Of a stretch of DNA of 11,781 bases, positions 1 through 8,800 are shown piece after piece. The DNA lies in the NCBI GenBank assembly GCA_003024985.2, contig PXIH01S0028407.1. One strand, 5' to 3'. The notes under the pieces are model-generated. The model ran no database searches and had not been told where the DNA came from. It was given only the letters and a program-made list of their open reading frames with translations. The number at the start of each line of letters is the position of its first letter. Within the stretch, counting starts at the first letter, position 1. Position numbers and translations under genes: made by a program. This stretch comes from Euperipatoides rowelli. Taxonomy: Eukaryota > Onychophora > Udeonychophora > Euonychophora > Peripatopsidae.

Positions 1-3
1 AAA

Positions 4-24
4 TGAACGCGTTCATATGAACGC
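4..24. repeat. Overlapping short perfect palindromes
   Basis: Two perfect palindromes overlap here: a 12-bp one at 4-15 centred on ACGCGT, and a 16-bp one at 9-24 centred on CATATG. They lie inside the pre-reverse-transcriptase part of LINE A, where the minus strand still reads as a plausible peptide. They may therefore be coincidental coding sequence. No function can be assigned. Confidence 0.6.
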
Positions 25-308
25 TTTCTTTACGAACATTGAAAATAAGGTCGACAAGGTTAAGACAATTAGTGATCGAAGAAAAATATTCCTTAATTTC
101 ATTTGCAGTCTGTGTAGGGAATTAACCAGGAAATGAGAAGGAGTTACAACAAAGCAATCCAGAAGATTGACGAATTATTTCGAAGAAGTTACTGGAACCA
201 GGTTCAATCATTAGTAGGGCCTATCCGTTTTTTGAAACGATGAGATTTAGCAGTTTTAATCTTGGATTTAATAAGTAAAGACATTTCATTAGCAATAACA
301 AGTCACCT

Positions 309-1529
309 CTAGAAAAGCATAAATTCCTCATCGATTAACTGAGCTAAGGCAGGAATAAACCACTCATGGTCATTAGACTTCTTCCTAATCATTTTAACCG
401 GAAAGCAGATGTCATAAAGGGAAGACAAAACAGTACTGAAATAACAGGCAGCATCTTCCAGATCAGCACTGCTCATCAAATACAAATTACTCCAGTTATA
501 ATTCAAAATGGCTTTTCCAAATGACTCAATACTTGAAGCACGTTTCGGCCTACATTCAAACGCTACACAATGAGACCTATTAACTACTCCAAGGCAAGGG
601 GAGGCAATAAGCAAAGAATGGTCTGATGATGAAACCAGAGCAACTACCTCAGTATGATAGGGTGAACTACCATTATAAAAAAATCATATCCAGTACCGTA
701 TATTATTACCTCTGGTAGGGCTATTCTAACTAATTGCTTAAACGAACAATGCAATGAAAGACTGGAGACACAAAGATCGTTGAAATCTCCAAGCAAAAAA
801 ATGGAAGTTTTATCATTGAAGGATAAAACTTTATCAATTTCCTTAGTTATAAAGTCAATAGTTATGTCAACAAACTTATCAGCCGGAGGGGAGTAAATTT
901 CAATCAGTGAAAACCAATGTGTAGATCTAGGTAGATAAGAAGATCTAAATCTGATGGATATAGCCTCAAAAACATCAGACTGGTTATTAATTGAAGAAAT
1001 CAGCGATAAGCTGATGTAAATATACACTGACACCACCACCGGATGACTTGTCATGTCTTTTCCCAGTTCTGTAAATAGCATTAAAGCCATCAATGTTGAA
1101 TGTTTGCTCATCATTATGGTGAATCCAAGTCTCAGAAAGGGCAATAATTTGAGGACTCTCCTTAATATGTGCCTGCAATTCGTCAAATTTATTATAAAGC
1201 GATCGCATATTAGTATACAAGAGCTTAGGAAGTTGATATGTTATCTTATTTGTGTTAATCCTTGTAATATTCTGAACATTACTACCGCTGCAACGTTTCA
1301 CAGGGGGCCTACATAGAGGAAAGTTAATATGCTGAGGGCGAGAAGAAAATCCACCACAGGAACCACGTTTGTGATTAAAATTAACAAAAAAACCAAGCTG
1401 CTGTAACAGAGAAATAGTATTGTCACTAAGAGAGTCTCTTCTATGAGCATACCTGAAGACTAAAATATCCTGAGCTGAAAACTTGAATCTGCCATTCACG
1501 TGGCGAGTAACATAGTGTGAGTTGACCAT
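309..1529 (-). pseudogene. LINE A ORF2 N-terminus: AP-type endonuclease, frameshifted
   Basis: In intact LINEs this domain nicks the target DNA to prime reverse transcription. The minus strand shows the family signatures in order. TNMRSLYNKFDEL lies at about 1175-1214 and SETW at about 1126-1136, with the glutamate at 1131-1133. GGGVSVYL follows at about 1017-1040, GDFND at 776-790, and SDH at 618-626, so most of the metal-binding and catalytic residues survive. The domain is split over at least three frames, with changes near 1010 and 680. I favour the ATG at 1527-1529 as start because upstream residues are hydrophobic low-complexity sequence. Residues after it (RRDSLSDNTISLLQQLGF) resemble the linker preceding the endonuclease in CR1/L2-like elements. 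The segment 309-614 continues past SDH into the endonuclease-RT spacer and ends at a stop, so no functional protein can be made. Confidence 0.82.
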
Positions 1530-1757
1530 GAGGAAAGTGCTGGTTGGCAAGAATAAAAAAAAATCACACAAGAAATGAGCAACAGCAAGAAAACTTATAA
1601 CGATGAGACAATAGCAAAAAAAAAAAACCAAAATATTTACAATGAAACCATTTTAAAGATCAAAAGGAAGACCAGTGACAAGTCAAGCAGCAATGGTGCC
1701 ACATCCGGGCAAGAATAAAATAGAAATGATAGTTGTAAAAAATAAATTAAGATATAT

Positions 1758-1771
1758 ATTATTATTATTAT
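1758..1771 (-). repeat. (ATT)n microsatellite, probable 3' tail of LINE B
   Basis: A short run of ATT units on the plus strand (AAT on the minus strand) lies just beyond the ORF2 stop of LINE B at 1794-1796. CR1-type LINEs typically end in a short microsatellite rather than a long poly(A), so this is the most likely 3' end of the element. Confidence 0.6.
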
Positions 1772-1793
1772 GTTTAATGATAAGATATATTCT

Positions 1794-2230
1794 TCATTCA
1801 AAGTCTTCTAAATCATTTCCAAAAAGTATAGTTTTCTCTGAAGATATTCAAGAGCCTTTTTAAAGCATCCTCTGCTTTTAATCTCCACTATCTCCCCTGG
1901 CAGACCATTCCAACTTTTCACCACACGTCGTACAGTAAAAAAACATTTCTGTTTTCTGTTTTAGTTTTCTCAATTTTCATTCTTCTGTCGTGACCTCTTG
2001 TCCGAGTTGTATCCCCAATTTGAATCATCACTTTAACTTCCTGTTTCATTATCAAAATTTCATGTGCATATATTAAATGAAATATATGTTCTGCTGTTAA
2101 GGTGTGTAGATCTTTAATATAACCAACCTTTCAATATAATTTGATTCATGAAGAGTAGTCACCCTCTTTGTCGATGAACGAAATATTCTATTTATTCTAT
2201 CTGTAGCCTACTCCCTTTATTTACGTAAGA
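1794..2230 (-). other. LINE B ORF2 C-terminal domain
   Basis: The minus strand reads a segment typical of the CR1-type C-terminus: SNYIERL at about 2115-2140, RTRGHDRR at about 1981-2005, then after a one-base frame change in a T run near 1945, VRRVVKSWNGLP at about 1898-1935. The ORF ends with TGA at 1794-1796. The RTRGH ... RVVxxWNxLP pair recurs at the end of many animal CR1-like ORF2 proteins, which is how the 3' end of this element was fixed. Confidence 0.8.
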
Positions 2231-2299
2231 AATAGCAATACTACAATAATCCACTAATGGCATTATATATATATATTTTATAGAGCTTTTTGAACATTA

Positions 2300-3472
2300 C
2301 AAGGGTCAAATAGTAAAAAGTTCTATTTATCATTGCCATCTTCTTTTTCATTTTACTAGAAATGATTTAGCATGTCTATCAAATTTCAGATTCTTTTCAA
2401 CTATCACTCCCAGATCTGAATGCCAATCCACCATCTTAAGTTCTTGTTCATTGTAAACTTTAGAAACTCATAATTTCTCCCAATAACCAGAATTTCACTT
2501 TTTTTTTTCATATTTAGCTCCAGGTTATTATCACTAGACCAAATATAAAATTTGTCAATGTCACTTTGAAATCTTTCCATGTCATCAATATTCTGAATAG
2601 TACGATAGATTTTGAAATCATCTTCGTATGAAGATACCCCAGATTCAATCTTCTTATCCTTTGTAAAGTAGGATACGTAAATATTAACCAGGGTGGCAGA
2701 TAGTACCCCACCCTGTGGAAGCCCTTGTTTGCTAAGAAAGGGATAAGAAATAGTACCATTTATAGATATTTTTATTATTCGCTATAAACTTTTCAATCCA
2801 ATGAAATATCACAAAATCAATTTGCATCATTCTTAATTTTTGTATCAATAACGATTGGTCACTATCAAATGCTGATGAATAATCTGTATACAGCACAGCA
2901 GTGGTTTTACCCTGACCACGATTCCTAGACCAAATGTCAAATGCCTCTAGTAAGTTTGTATTACATGATATACCTTTTAAAATCCATGCTGGTGTTCTTC
3001 AAGAATATTAAGATCAAAAATGTTCTTAAGTCGACATAAAATTAACTTTTCCATAATTTTGCTTATCACACTAGTATGGGTTATTAATCGATAATTTTTA
3101 AATACATCTTCTCGATTACCCTTTTTGTATTTAGGGTCAGTCAAACTCTCTCGCCATTCTTGTGGAATAAAACCCTCGTTTAAAGATATTTCAAATATCA
3201 TTGTCAATACCTCAACAAAAAAACATTTTGCACTTTTTAATCATAAAGTTTGAAATACCATCCAATCCAGTTGTGAAGGTATCTCTGACATAATCGAACA
3301 CTTCTTCAACTTCTTTTTTAGTTATAGAAATCATTTCAAAATTCTCTAATTGTTTTACCAAACCAATATTTATGTAACTATCAAATAACTCGTAGTTATT
3401 AGTGCAAGTTATACTTTCCCTGTTATGGTTAATTCTACTATGTATTCTGCCAAAAATATTAATGATCTCCAA
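2300..3472 (-). other. LINE B reverse transcriptase domain
   Basis: RT blocks in order: TGLDGISNFMIKKC at about 3225-3270, the fingers block with IPQEWR, YKKGNR, NYRLIT and ISKIMEKL at about 3040-3165, and EEHQHGF just after 3000. Palm motif A reads TDYSSAFD at 2864-2887, GLPQGG at about 2707-2724, and the catalytic box reads YEDD at 2617-2628. Both aspartates of the catalytic box and the motif A aspartate are kept. The residue between Y and DD is E rather than the usual A, V or M. Motif A, GLPQGG and YEDD lie in different frames from some of their neighbours, so at least two indels separate them. Confidence 0.85.
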
Positions 3473-3959
3473 TGGATCTTTATTATATTTTTTTTTTATG
3501 TCTTTTGGGATAAGAATAACAGCATATTAATATTGCTACATGATTCTACGATTATGTTCTTATATCTTATTTTAGCCATTCTAATTGCATGTGTAAATTT
3601 ATCTTTATAGCCTATTTAATCTTCCAGTTTTTTTTTTATTTTTGAAAGCATATAAAAGTTTCTTTCTTTTCGTTTTTAAGTAAAAAAAATCAGTTCATTC
3701 ATCCATTTATGTTTACTGAATTTACCTTTCTGAATTACTTTTTATATTTTTTTTTGTTATCTTATATTGACAACATTTTTTATCGTCTCAGAGTATCCTT
3801 TATCATTAATCGATTCTTCCCTTCCTCTTAACTCTCCCATTAAATTATAAAGCTCAATATTTATCAGTTCATAGTTTGCATTTTTATAGTCCATGAACAT
3901 GTTTGCAAGCCATTCCTACTAGAATTATCACCCTTAATTTGGAATGGTATTTTCATTTC

Positions 3960-4620
3960 TATCAATTAGATGATCACTTTTACTTATTGGATGATGGCAT
4001 CCAAAATCAGAAAAAAGATATCTATTAGAGACCATTGCAACATCCAACAGTGAGTTTTGTTCCCCTTGATAGGTTACCTGGTAGGGAAGTCAATCATTTG
4101 AAAAATACCATTTTCCAATATCTCAATTATTTCATTCTCAATATCACAAGAAGATTTATAATATGACATTAGTTTCCAATCGATATCAGGTGCATTTAAA
4201 TCACCCAAAATAACCAATTCTGTATATCTACTTACAGTAGATTGTTTTTATAGTATTCAATGCCATTCTTCATTTCTTGTATAAAATCCATATCTAAAGC
4301 TCCATTTTTACACTTAAAAAAATACTTTCATGCATATATATAACTCAAACCATAACATCTCAATCATATCATTTTTACAGCAATCTACCACACTAACTTC
4401 AATACAATCTTTATAGTATAGCATTATCCCTCCTCCACATTTTCCTTTTCTATCTCTTCTGAGAGTTTTATATCCCTTTAATGTCAAAAAAATCATCTTC
4501 AATATAGTTATTTAACCAAGTTTCAGTTATAAACATCAGATCAATCTCTTTAGATTCAAACAACAAAGACAATTCTAACATTTTATTTTTTAATGATCTT
4601 ATGTTTGTGTAATATAAAAT
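3960..4620 (-). other. LINE B endonuclease domain
   Basis: Collinear AP-endonuclease motifs: TNIRS at 4594-4608, TETWLN at 4510-4527 (glutamate at 4522-4524), GGGIMLYYKD at about 4410-4440, GDLNAPDIDW at about 4176-4205, LLDVAMVSN at about 4035-4062, and KSDHLI at 3964-3981. The Asn, Glu, Asp and His positions expected in the catalytic centre are all present. Frame changes occur between the blocks, for example near 4310 and 4080. The GDxNxPDIDW and PxxKSDH wording is characteristic of the CR1 side of the family. Confidence 0.85.
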
Positions 4621-4856
4621 AAACTCTCCAAGATATAATTGCTATTCTTTTCCAATTTCTGCTTTATTTAATATTTTTGATTCTTTGTTTTCCCGATCTT
4701 TTGTCTCTTCTCCAGTATTTTTAACTGCATCGGCAACATTTACTACCATTCCATCGACATCTTTCGTGATTATATTATTTCTTCTTTTCTCTAATAACTC
4801 TTTAGGATCCATTTTAATTGTATCTGGTGTTGAGCCAGACCCCTCTTTAATTTTGC

Positions 4857-4968
4857 TTATTTTAAATTCATTTCTTTCCTCAGTAGTTCTGTCAGAGTAA
4901 CAATCATTCCCTTAAATTCAGAATTTATTGATGACCTCAAGTATTTCAGAGTATGAAAAAAATGCCAT
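4857..4968 (-). pseudogene. LINE B ORF1 start remnant
   Basis: From ATG at 4966-4968 the minus strand reads MAFFSYSEILEVIN. After a one- or two-base frame change near 4925 it continues as EFKGMIVTLTELLRKEMN to a TAA at 4857-4859. The heptad-like spacing of hydrophobic residues suggests a short coiled coil, common in LINE ORF1 proteins. Only about 37 codons are present before the pre-endonuclease segment (which includes EGSGSTPDTIKMDPKEL), so most of a normal ORF1 is missing or was never separate. This could instead be the N-terminus of ORF2. Identification rests on position and composition, not on a diagnostic motif. Confidence 0.4.
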
Positions 4969-5346
4969 TTTATTTTCTCGTTTTTGAGTATTCCTGCTTC
5001 CTTATATTTTCAAGTCTAAACCCACTATCAACCATCATTTTAAAGCGTGTCAGGACCCGGAATAATACCGTAAGCGCTCCCCCAGCTATACTTCGCTCTA
5101 GAATATCGTAGGAAATGTAAAAAAAAGATGATGATTAGGGTGCCACCTAAGCCTACCTACCTAAACCTCATGCTTGCTATCTCCACATGAACACTCGACA
5201 GTCACAGGGTGCAACTCGGACCCTGTCCACAATTCGAATACTGTACCAAACAAGGAAAACAAAAAAAAAGTGATAATGGAGAAGAAAATTAACAATGAAT
5301 AATGACAAATGATACACGACACAAGTTTTAGCTAGAAATCTGATAT

Positions 5347-5352
5347 TTTATT
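5347..5352 (-). terminator. Putative polyadenylation signal AATAAA in the LTR
   Basis: The minus strand reads GCAATAAAATATCAG here, about 300 bases before the proposed LTR end. LTRs usually carry their polyadenylation signal near the R region. AATAAA is common by chance in AT-rich DNA, so support comes only from position. Confidence 0.4.
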
Positions 5353-5594
5353 GCACAATGGCTCACGTACTGTATCGACCACTGTTGCCTGCACAAATTG
5401 AAAATAACAAATAATTTGGACTAACTATTGCGACTTTACAAAACATCCTAAGGCGATTCCACACACAAAGTTGTTACACCTTCTCCCCACAATACGAAAT
5501 GCAAGTGAAAAATAGGAAAATGATAAAAAAAATACAATTCTCTATGCTAACTCATGCACTTCACACACTAACAATGATAAAATATTTCACTCAC

Positions 5595-6128
5595 CCTGTT
5601 GGCCAACTCACATTCACTCCGCCGAGCTCGGTAAGGTATCCGTTCTGGATTCACAAGTAAATTCCGCGCTGGTATATTTACTTTTGAGCTGGCTGACTAT
5701 TCCTGGCCAAAATACTCGATAATAATCCAAACTGAGTTTCAATTGGCGCTTCCGTCGCTGTTATTATTATTATTTGGATTTTGTAGCTCGCACTGGTGTT
5801 GCACAATATCTTCCACTCTTGTGGTTTCTGCTTCCTTAATTCTGGTACTCCTTGGAATTGTTCCTCGGTCTCATCAACCTTTATTAATATTGTTGATTTC
5901 TCCGCCGCTGATCTACTTTAAGTTATGGAGCTTCGCGAAATAACTACTATCCTCTTCTATAACTTTTACAATGTTCCACGGCTAAGGGCTATTTCTTCAG
6001 CACCTTCCGGGGTAATATTAATAATATTTGGGGGAAATGTGAAGCTCTCCACAACTACTATTGGTCCAGGCATGTCCGGCACTGATACTGCTACTAAAGT
6101 CTATGTCTTGGCTGGTATTGGTCTTCGA
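5595..6128 (-). other. Protein-like stretches between splice-like sites, unidentified
   Basis: On the minus strand a pyrimidine-rich tract ending TTCCAG (AG at 6129-6130) precedes this interval, and CAGG followed by GTGAGT (GT at 5593-5594) ends it. Both resemble splice consensus sites, and the interval is 534 bp. Inside are two open, protein-like stretches in different frames. One is about 44 codons (about 5966-6100) and includes VPDMPGPIVVVESFTFPP. The other is about 75 codons (about 5680-5905) and includes VDETEEQFQGVPELRKQ. Stops interrupt every full-length frame, so no intact exon exists as the sequence stands. I do not recognise either stretch. They may be chance reading frames in the LTR, a degraded captured exon, or part of another element. 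Confidence 0.25.
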
Positions 6129-6382
6129 CTGGAATAAAATAATAAATTTGGTTTTAAATTGTTCTATAAATTACTTCTACCACTTCAGCAACTTCTTTAA
6201 AATGTCTTATCAAATTATTTCAGTGCTACTCCCATTTAATTTTGAACTGCACACAATCTTTCCTTCGCAGCTCCCACACACAGGTGTCGTCTGCTCGCTA
6301 CCCACTGTTGATCTTCCTTCATACTAACTTACACACCTTCATACTAATATTGTCTCCCCTAATTGGCTAACACAATCACACA

Positions 6383-6417
6383 TTTCTTCAGACTTTCTGT
6401 CTCCTTGCCTTTTTATT
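6383..6417 (-). promoter_or_regulatory. Candidate polypurine tract (plus-strand primer site)
   Basis: 29 of 35 bases are pyrimidines on the plus strand, so the minus strand is purine-rich and runs directly into TGTGATTG, the proposed LTR start. Retrotransposons prime second-strand DNA synthesis from such a tract just upstream of the 3' LTR. The tract lies more than 1 kb downstream of the pol stop, which is far, so the call is tentative. Confidence 0.35.
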
Positions 6418-7349
6418 AAAACACTTTATCTCATATTTTACAAATATAAATTAAATAAATAAAATATTACTGTGGCCATTCAAACATAAAAATATTGATT
6501 TACAATAAATATTTTTATCACTTTCTTTTACAAATTACAAATAAAATAAAATTATAGCACTTTTGCTTACATTTAATTAAAAATAAAATTATAGCCTACT
6601 TTGGTTATTTTACAATATAAAACACCAAAAAAATATATAAATCATTCTAAATTCTTATCCCCTATTTTCTTTTAGTCACAATTCACATAGTTTCTACTCT
6701 AATATTCATAGCAATTATTACTCATAATTTTGACATTTTATAATATTCTTTACAATCACAATACATTTATTGCATCTTAAACTAACAAATAAATTCTACT
6801 TTATTGTTACATGAACATATGAACATAACAATTCGAAATCATCATTTATGTGATTTTACATGACTCAGGCCACCCACATCAAAAAACCTGTACCTCTGTA
6901 CACTCTGACCCTGGTCGTCGTTATCAGTTATTGCAAACCCCCTTAACCAATCCTTATAGCCATAGGCAGATGTATACAGGACCCCCCCCCCCCAATTATT
7001 TGATGGAAAAATTTTCATCACATAATTTTGAAAAAAATAGACATATTCTATGACACTAATACTTATGTTAATACATTTACTATTATCGGTACATGTTCAC
7101 TTTTTAAGCCACAACTAACTACTAAATTTGCCCTACTTATATGTTTACATACATATACTTGTAAAACTATTAAACTCAAACGATAATAGCTGCCTAACTT
7201 TTAGATTATGTTGTTGTGCGTCAATTAACTGCAACTATGCTTAAAATTACTAAATTTTATATCTTATGCCATTACCACATAAAAAATACTATACCAACTA
7301 CTACTTCTTAACCTTTCTACTTATTTAGTAGTTCGAAAAATTATCCATT
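6418..7349. other. AT-rich noncoding interval
   Basis: About 930 bases of very AT-rich DNA between the pol end and the LTR candidate. I find no protein-family signature on either strand. It holds short A and T runs, a C12 run at 6982-6993 and little else. It may be the 3' untranslated part of the gypsy element, part of a longer LTR, or a separate AT-rich insertion. Confidence 0.5.
6982..6993. repeat. C12 homopolymer (G12 on the minus strand)
   Basis: A run of twelve C bases inside otherwise AT-rich DNA. On the minus strand it reads as a G run followed by TCC and then TGTATAC. This could be read as a polypurine tract beside an LTR start, but it may be simple slippage. Its length may be unreliable in an assembly. 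Confidence 0.7.
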
Positions 7350-7458
7350 CCCTCTCAGCCTTCTGATCTGGCTGCGAGATCGTCCAGATCTCCACTGCTG
7401 CTATTTAGATGCTCATCCTCCCTCTCAGCCTTTTGATCTGGCTGTGAGATCGTCCAGA
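7350..7458. repeat. Two 39-bp direct repeats, 70-bp period
   Basis: Copies at 7350-7388 and 7420-7458 match at 37 of 39 positions, differing only by C/T changes at 7363/7433 and 7375/7445. They begin 41 bases beyond the pol stop codon on the minus strand. The 70-bp spacing is not a multiple of three, so they are not a repeated peptide. Each copy contains CCCTCTCAGCC, a purine-rich GGCTGAGAGGG on the minus strand, so a duplicated polypurine tract is possible. The cytosine/thymine differences fit ordinary deamination-type drift. Confidence 0.9.
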
Positions 7459-7498
7459 GTGCGGGTGTGGTGATATTACTCACTGCGGCTCCCACTTC

Positions 7499-8800
7499 TT
7501 ACATCACCCGCACTTCCTTGCTGTTTTGTCTCCTCCTTAAGTTGTAATCTTTGTGCAACTTGGAGACTATAAACCTCCCCTCAGCCCTTTCCTGGTAGAG
7601 CTTGAGGCTATCAATGTGGAATTTTTCCCTATATCTTGTGTCTCCCTCTTCTGAGGATATATGTTAGATTACCAACCCTTTTGTGGACTACAAAGGGACC
7701 CTCATATTTCGGACATAGTTTGGACAATAAATTTTTAGGCGTTTCTTAAAACGTGGGTTTTGGTGAGCACTGCGTCACCTTCATTGTATCTTTCTCTTCT
7801 GTGAGACATTGAATTATGTTCATGATGTGCCTCTTCTGAAGTCTCAAGGTGACCCACTTCTTGCACTTAGCCTTTGTATCTGTGATACTTCTCCTACTGA
7901 CATTGCATTCTCTTTTGGCTCGACCAGTCTATCAAAAGGTAGTTTTTTTGCCTTCCTAAAAAAAACTCTGCGGGTGAGTAACCTATACTGGAGCATTCCA
8001 TGTTGTTCAGCATCAGTATGATCATGGGTATGCATTTATCCCAGTTTCTATGGTTATTCTCAACAAACATTCTGATCTGCTGACCTATGTTGTGATTGTG
8101 TCTTTCCACGTAGTTGCGCTGGGCCTTGTATTTGGATATATACCTAATATCCATGCCACAGTTGCTTGCTACTTCCTGGAACAGTTTTGAGATAAACTTC
8201 TGCCATTGTCACTCACGACATGAGCTGGCACTCCATATATTGTTACACATTCTCTATAACACATTTGGCCACTGCTTTGCTGGTTGCCTTTCTCAGCAGA
8301 AATAATTCTACCCATTTTGAAAATAGTCCACTATGACCAATAAGTGTTCCTAGGCCCTTAAACTCCTCGGGAAGGGTCCCATGAGATCGATCCCTATCAG
8401 ATGATTGGGTTCCGGACTTAGTACCGATTGCATTAGACCCGCTGGTTCCCTGTTGGTACTCTTCACCTTTTGGCATTTGTCGCATGTGGCACAGTAATAA
8501 GCTATGTCTTTCCTCATTCCTTGCCAATACATCCTTTTTGTGATCTATGCCTAAATGGCTCCCCTAGTACACACTCATGAAATTCCCGCAACACGTTCCC
8601 TCTCACTTGTACTGGGACTAAGATCACTTTCAGACCCTTCTCTTCCTTACCATAGTAGATGACCTTGTCCATTATATAAAACATCCTGATTTCTTCCTTT
8701 TCCTGTACTTCTCCCCTATCTGGTATGTTCCTGGGATTCTTCAGCCAATATTGCATCCTTTTGCAGTATGCATCATCTTGCTGTGCTTTCACCAACTCGC
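7499..8800 (-). pseudogene. Gypsy integrase, DDE motifs retained but frameshifted
   Basis: Integrase joins the new DNA copy to the host chromosome. The N-terminal zinc-binding part survives as LREFHE (about 8580-8600), and after frame changes that obscure the second histidine, as CDKCQKVK with the two cysteines at 8482-8484 and 8473-8475. The catalytic core shows IDLMGPFP (D at 8386-8388), SDNG (D at 8208-8210) and VERHN (E at 8104-8106). The spacing is about 59 and then about 35 residues, the D,D35E pattern. A one-base loss near 8185 and others near 8345 and 8540 break the frame. The C-terminal GPY/F-type module reads LCPKYEGPF (GPF at 7692-7700). The protein ends in a basic tail at TAA 7499-7501. 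Confidence 0.88.

Larger units (their letters stand above)
1..1640 (-). mobile_element. LINE A: non-LTR retrotransposon, 5' part, truncated by the window
   Basis: Degenerate non-LTR retrotransposon read right to left. In order along the minus strand it shows a basic N-terminal segment, an AP-type endonuclease, and the segment before the reverse transcriptase. That last segment includes a peptide reading NEIKEYFSSI (about 60-100), a conserved feature just upstream of the RT in CR1/Jockey-like elements. The RT itself would lie left of base 1. Several frame changes and stops make it non-functional. The 5' boundary is not exact: coding similarity starts near 1529 and the AT-rich stretch up to 1757 may be 5' UTR or unrelated sequence. 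Family placement is by motif reading only. It could also belong to an L2- or Rex1-like clade. Confidence 0.8.
1794..4650 (-). pseudogene. LINE B ORF2: endonuclease-reverse transcriptase polyprotein, frameshifted
   Basis: The intact protein would nick target DNA and copy its own RNA there. About 2.85 kb, or roughly 950 codons, is close to the usual length of CR1 ORF2. Reading right to left, the frame changes repeatedly, but conserved blocks stay collinear: endonuclease, a spacer with YKNANYELINIELYNL at about 3840-3890, RT fingers, RT palm, a thumb block (DWHSDLGVIV at about 2400-2430), and the C-terminal signature. A stop at about 4640-4645 separates the open segment preceding the endonuclease. 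No segment over roughly 90 codons is open, and the gene cannot be expressed as one protein. I see no sign of host domestication. Confidence 0.85.
1758..5046 (-). mobile_element. LINE B: CR1/Jockey-type non-LTR retrotransposon, near full length, dead
   Basis: One LINE covers about 3.3 kb on the minus strand in the order expected for CR1: an ORF1 start remnant (4857-4968), a pre-endonuclease segment (about 4640-4856), the endonuclease (about 3960-4620), a basic spacer, the reverse transcriptase (about 2300-3472), and a C-terminus ending at 1794. The (ATT)n tail follows. The copy is AT-rich and carries many frameshifts and stops. Its right end stops at 5046, where an LTR-like terminus begins. 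Only about 80 bases separate the ORF1-like ATG from that junction, so either the 5' UTR is short or the element is interrupted there. It differs in sequence from LINE A throughout the endonuclease, so the two are different families. Confidence 0.85.
5047..6382 (-). repeat. Candidate 3' LTR of the gypsy element
   Basis: On the minus strand the interval begins TGTGATTGTGTTAGCC and ends GGGTCCTGACA, giving the TGT...ACA termini usual for LTRs. A purine-rich tract lies immediately upstream (6383-6417), and an AATAAA signal sits about 300 bases before the end. The right junction sits exactly against LINE B, which gives the 5047 boundary reasonable support. The 6382 boundary is less certain: alternatives are near 6976 (TGTATAC beside the C12 run) and near 7348. 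Without the 5' LTR in the window, identity of the two repeats cannot be tested. Confidence 0.45.

Noticed and set aside
5140-5175. CCTAAGCCTACCTACCTAAACC, resembling the arthropod telomere repeat (TTAGG)n
   Set aside because: The units are irregular, only a few copies exist, and the stretch sits inside the LTR candidate. It is better explained as chance or simple slippage.
5200-5260. tRNA-derived SINE promoter (B-box-like AATTCGAAT)
   Set aside because: There is no matching A box at the right distance and no tRNA-like folding in the surrounding bases.
6975-7000. G12 run plus TGTATAC on the minus strand as the definitive LTR start
   Set aside because: Plausible but weaker than the 6383-6417 tract: the bases TCC intervene, and homopolymer runs arise easily by slippage. 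It is kept only as an alternative boundary.
7349-7502. Envelope gene after integrase, as in insect errantiviruses
   Set aside because: The space between the pol stop and the LTR candidate is short and very AT-rich, with no signal peptide, cleavage site or membrane segment in any sizeable frame.
7800-8310. Plus-strand open frames of 60-70 codons across the integrase region
   Set aside because: They are antisense to the collinear integrase motifs (SDNG, VERHN) and show no family signature.
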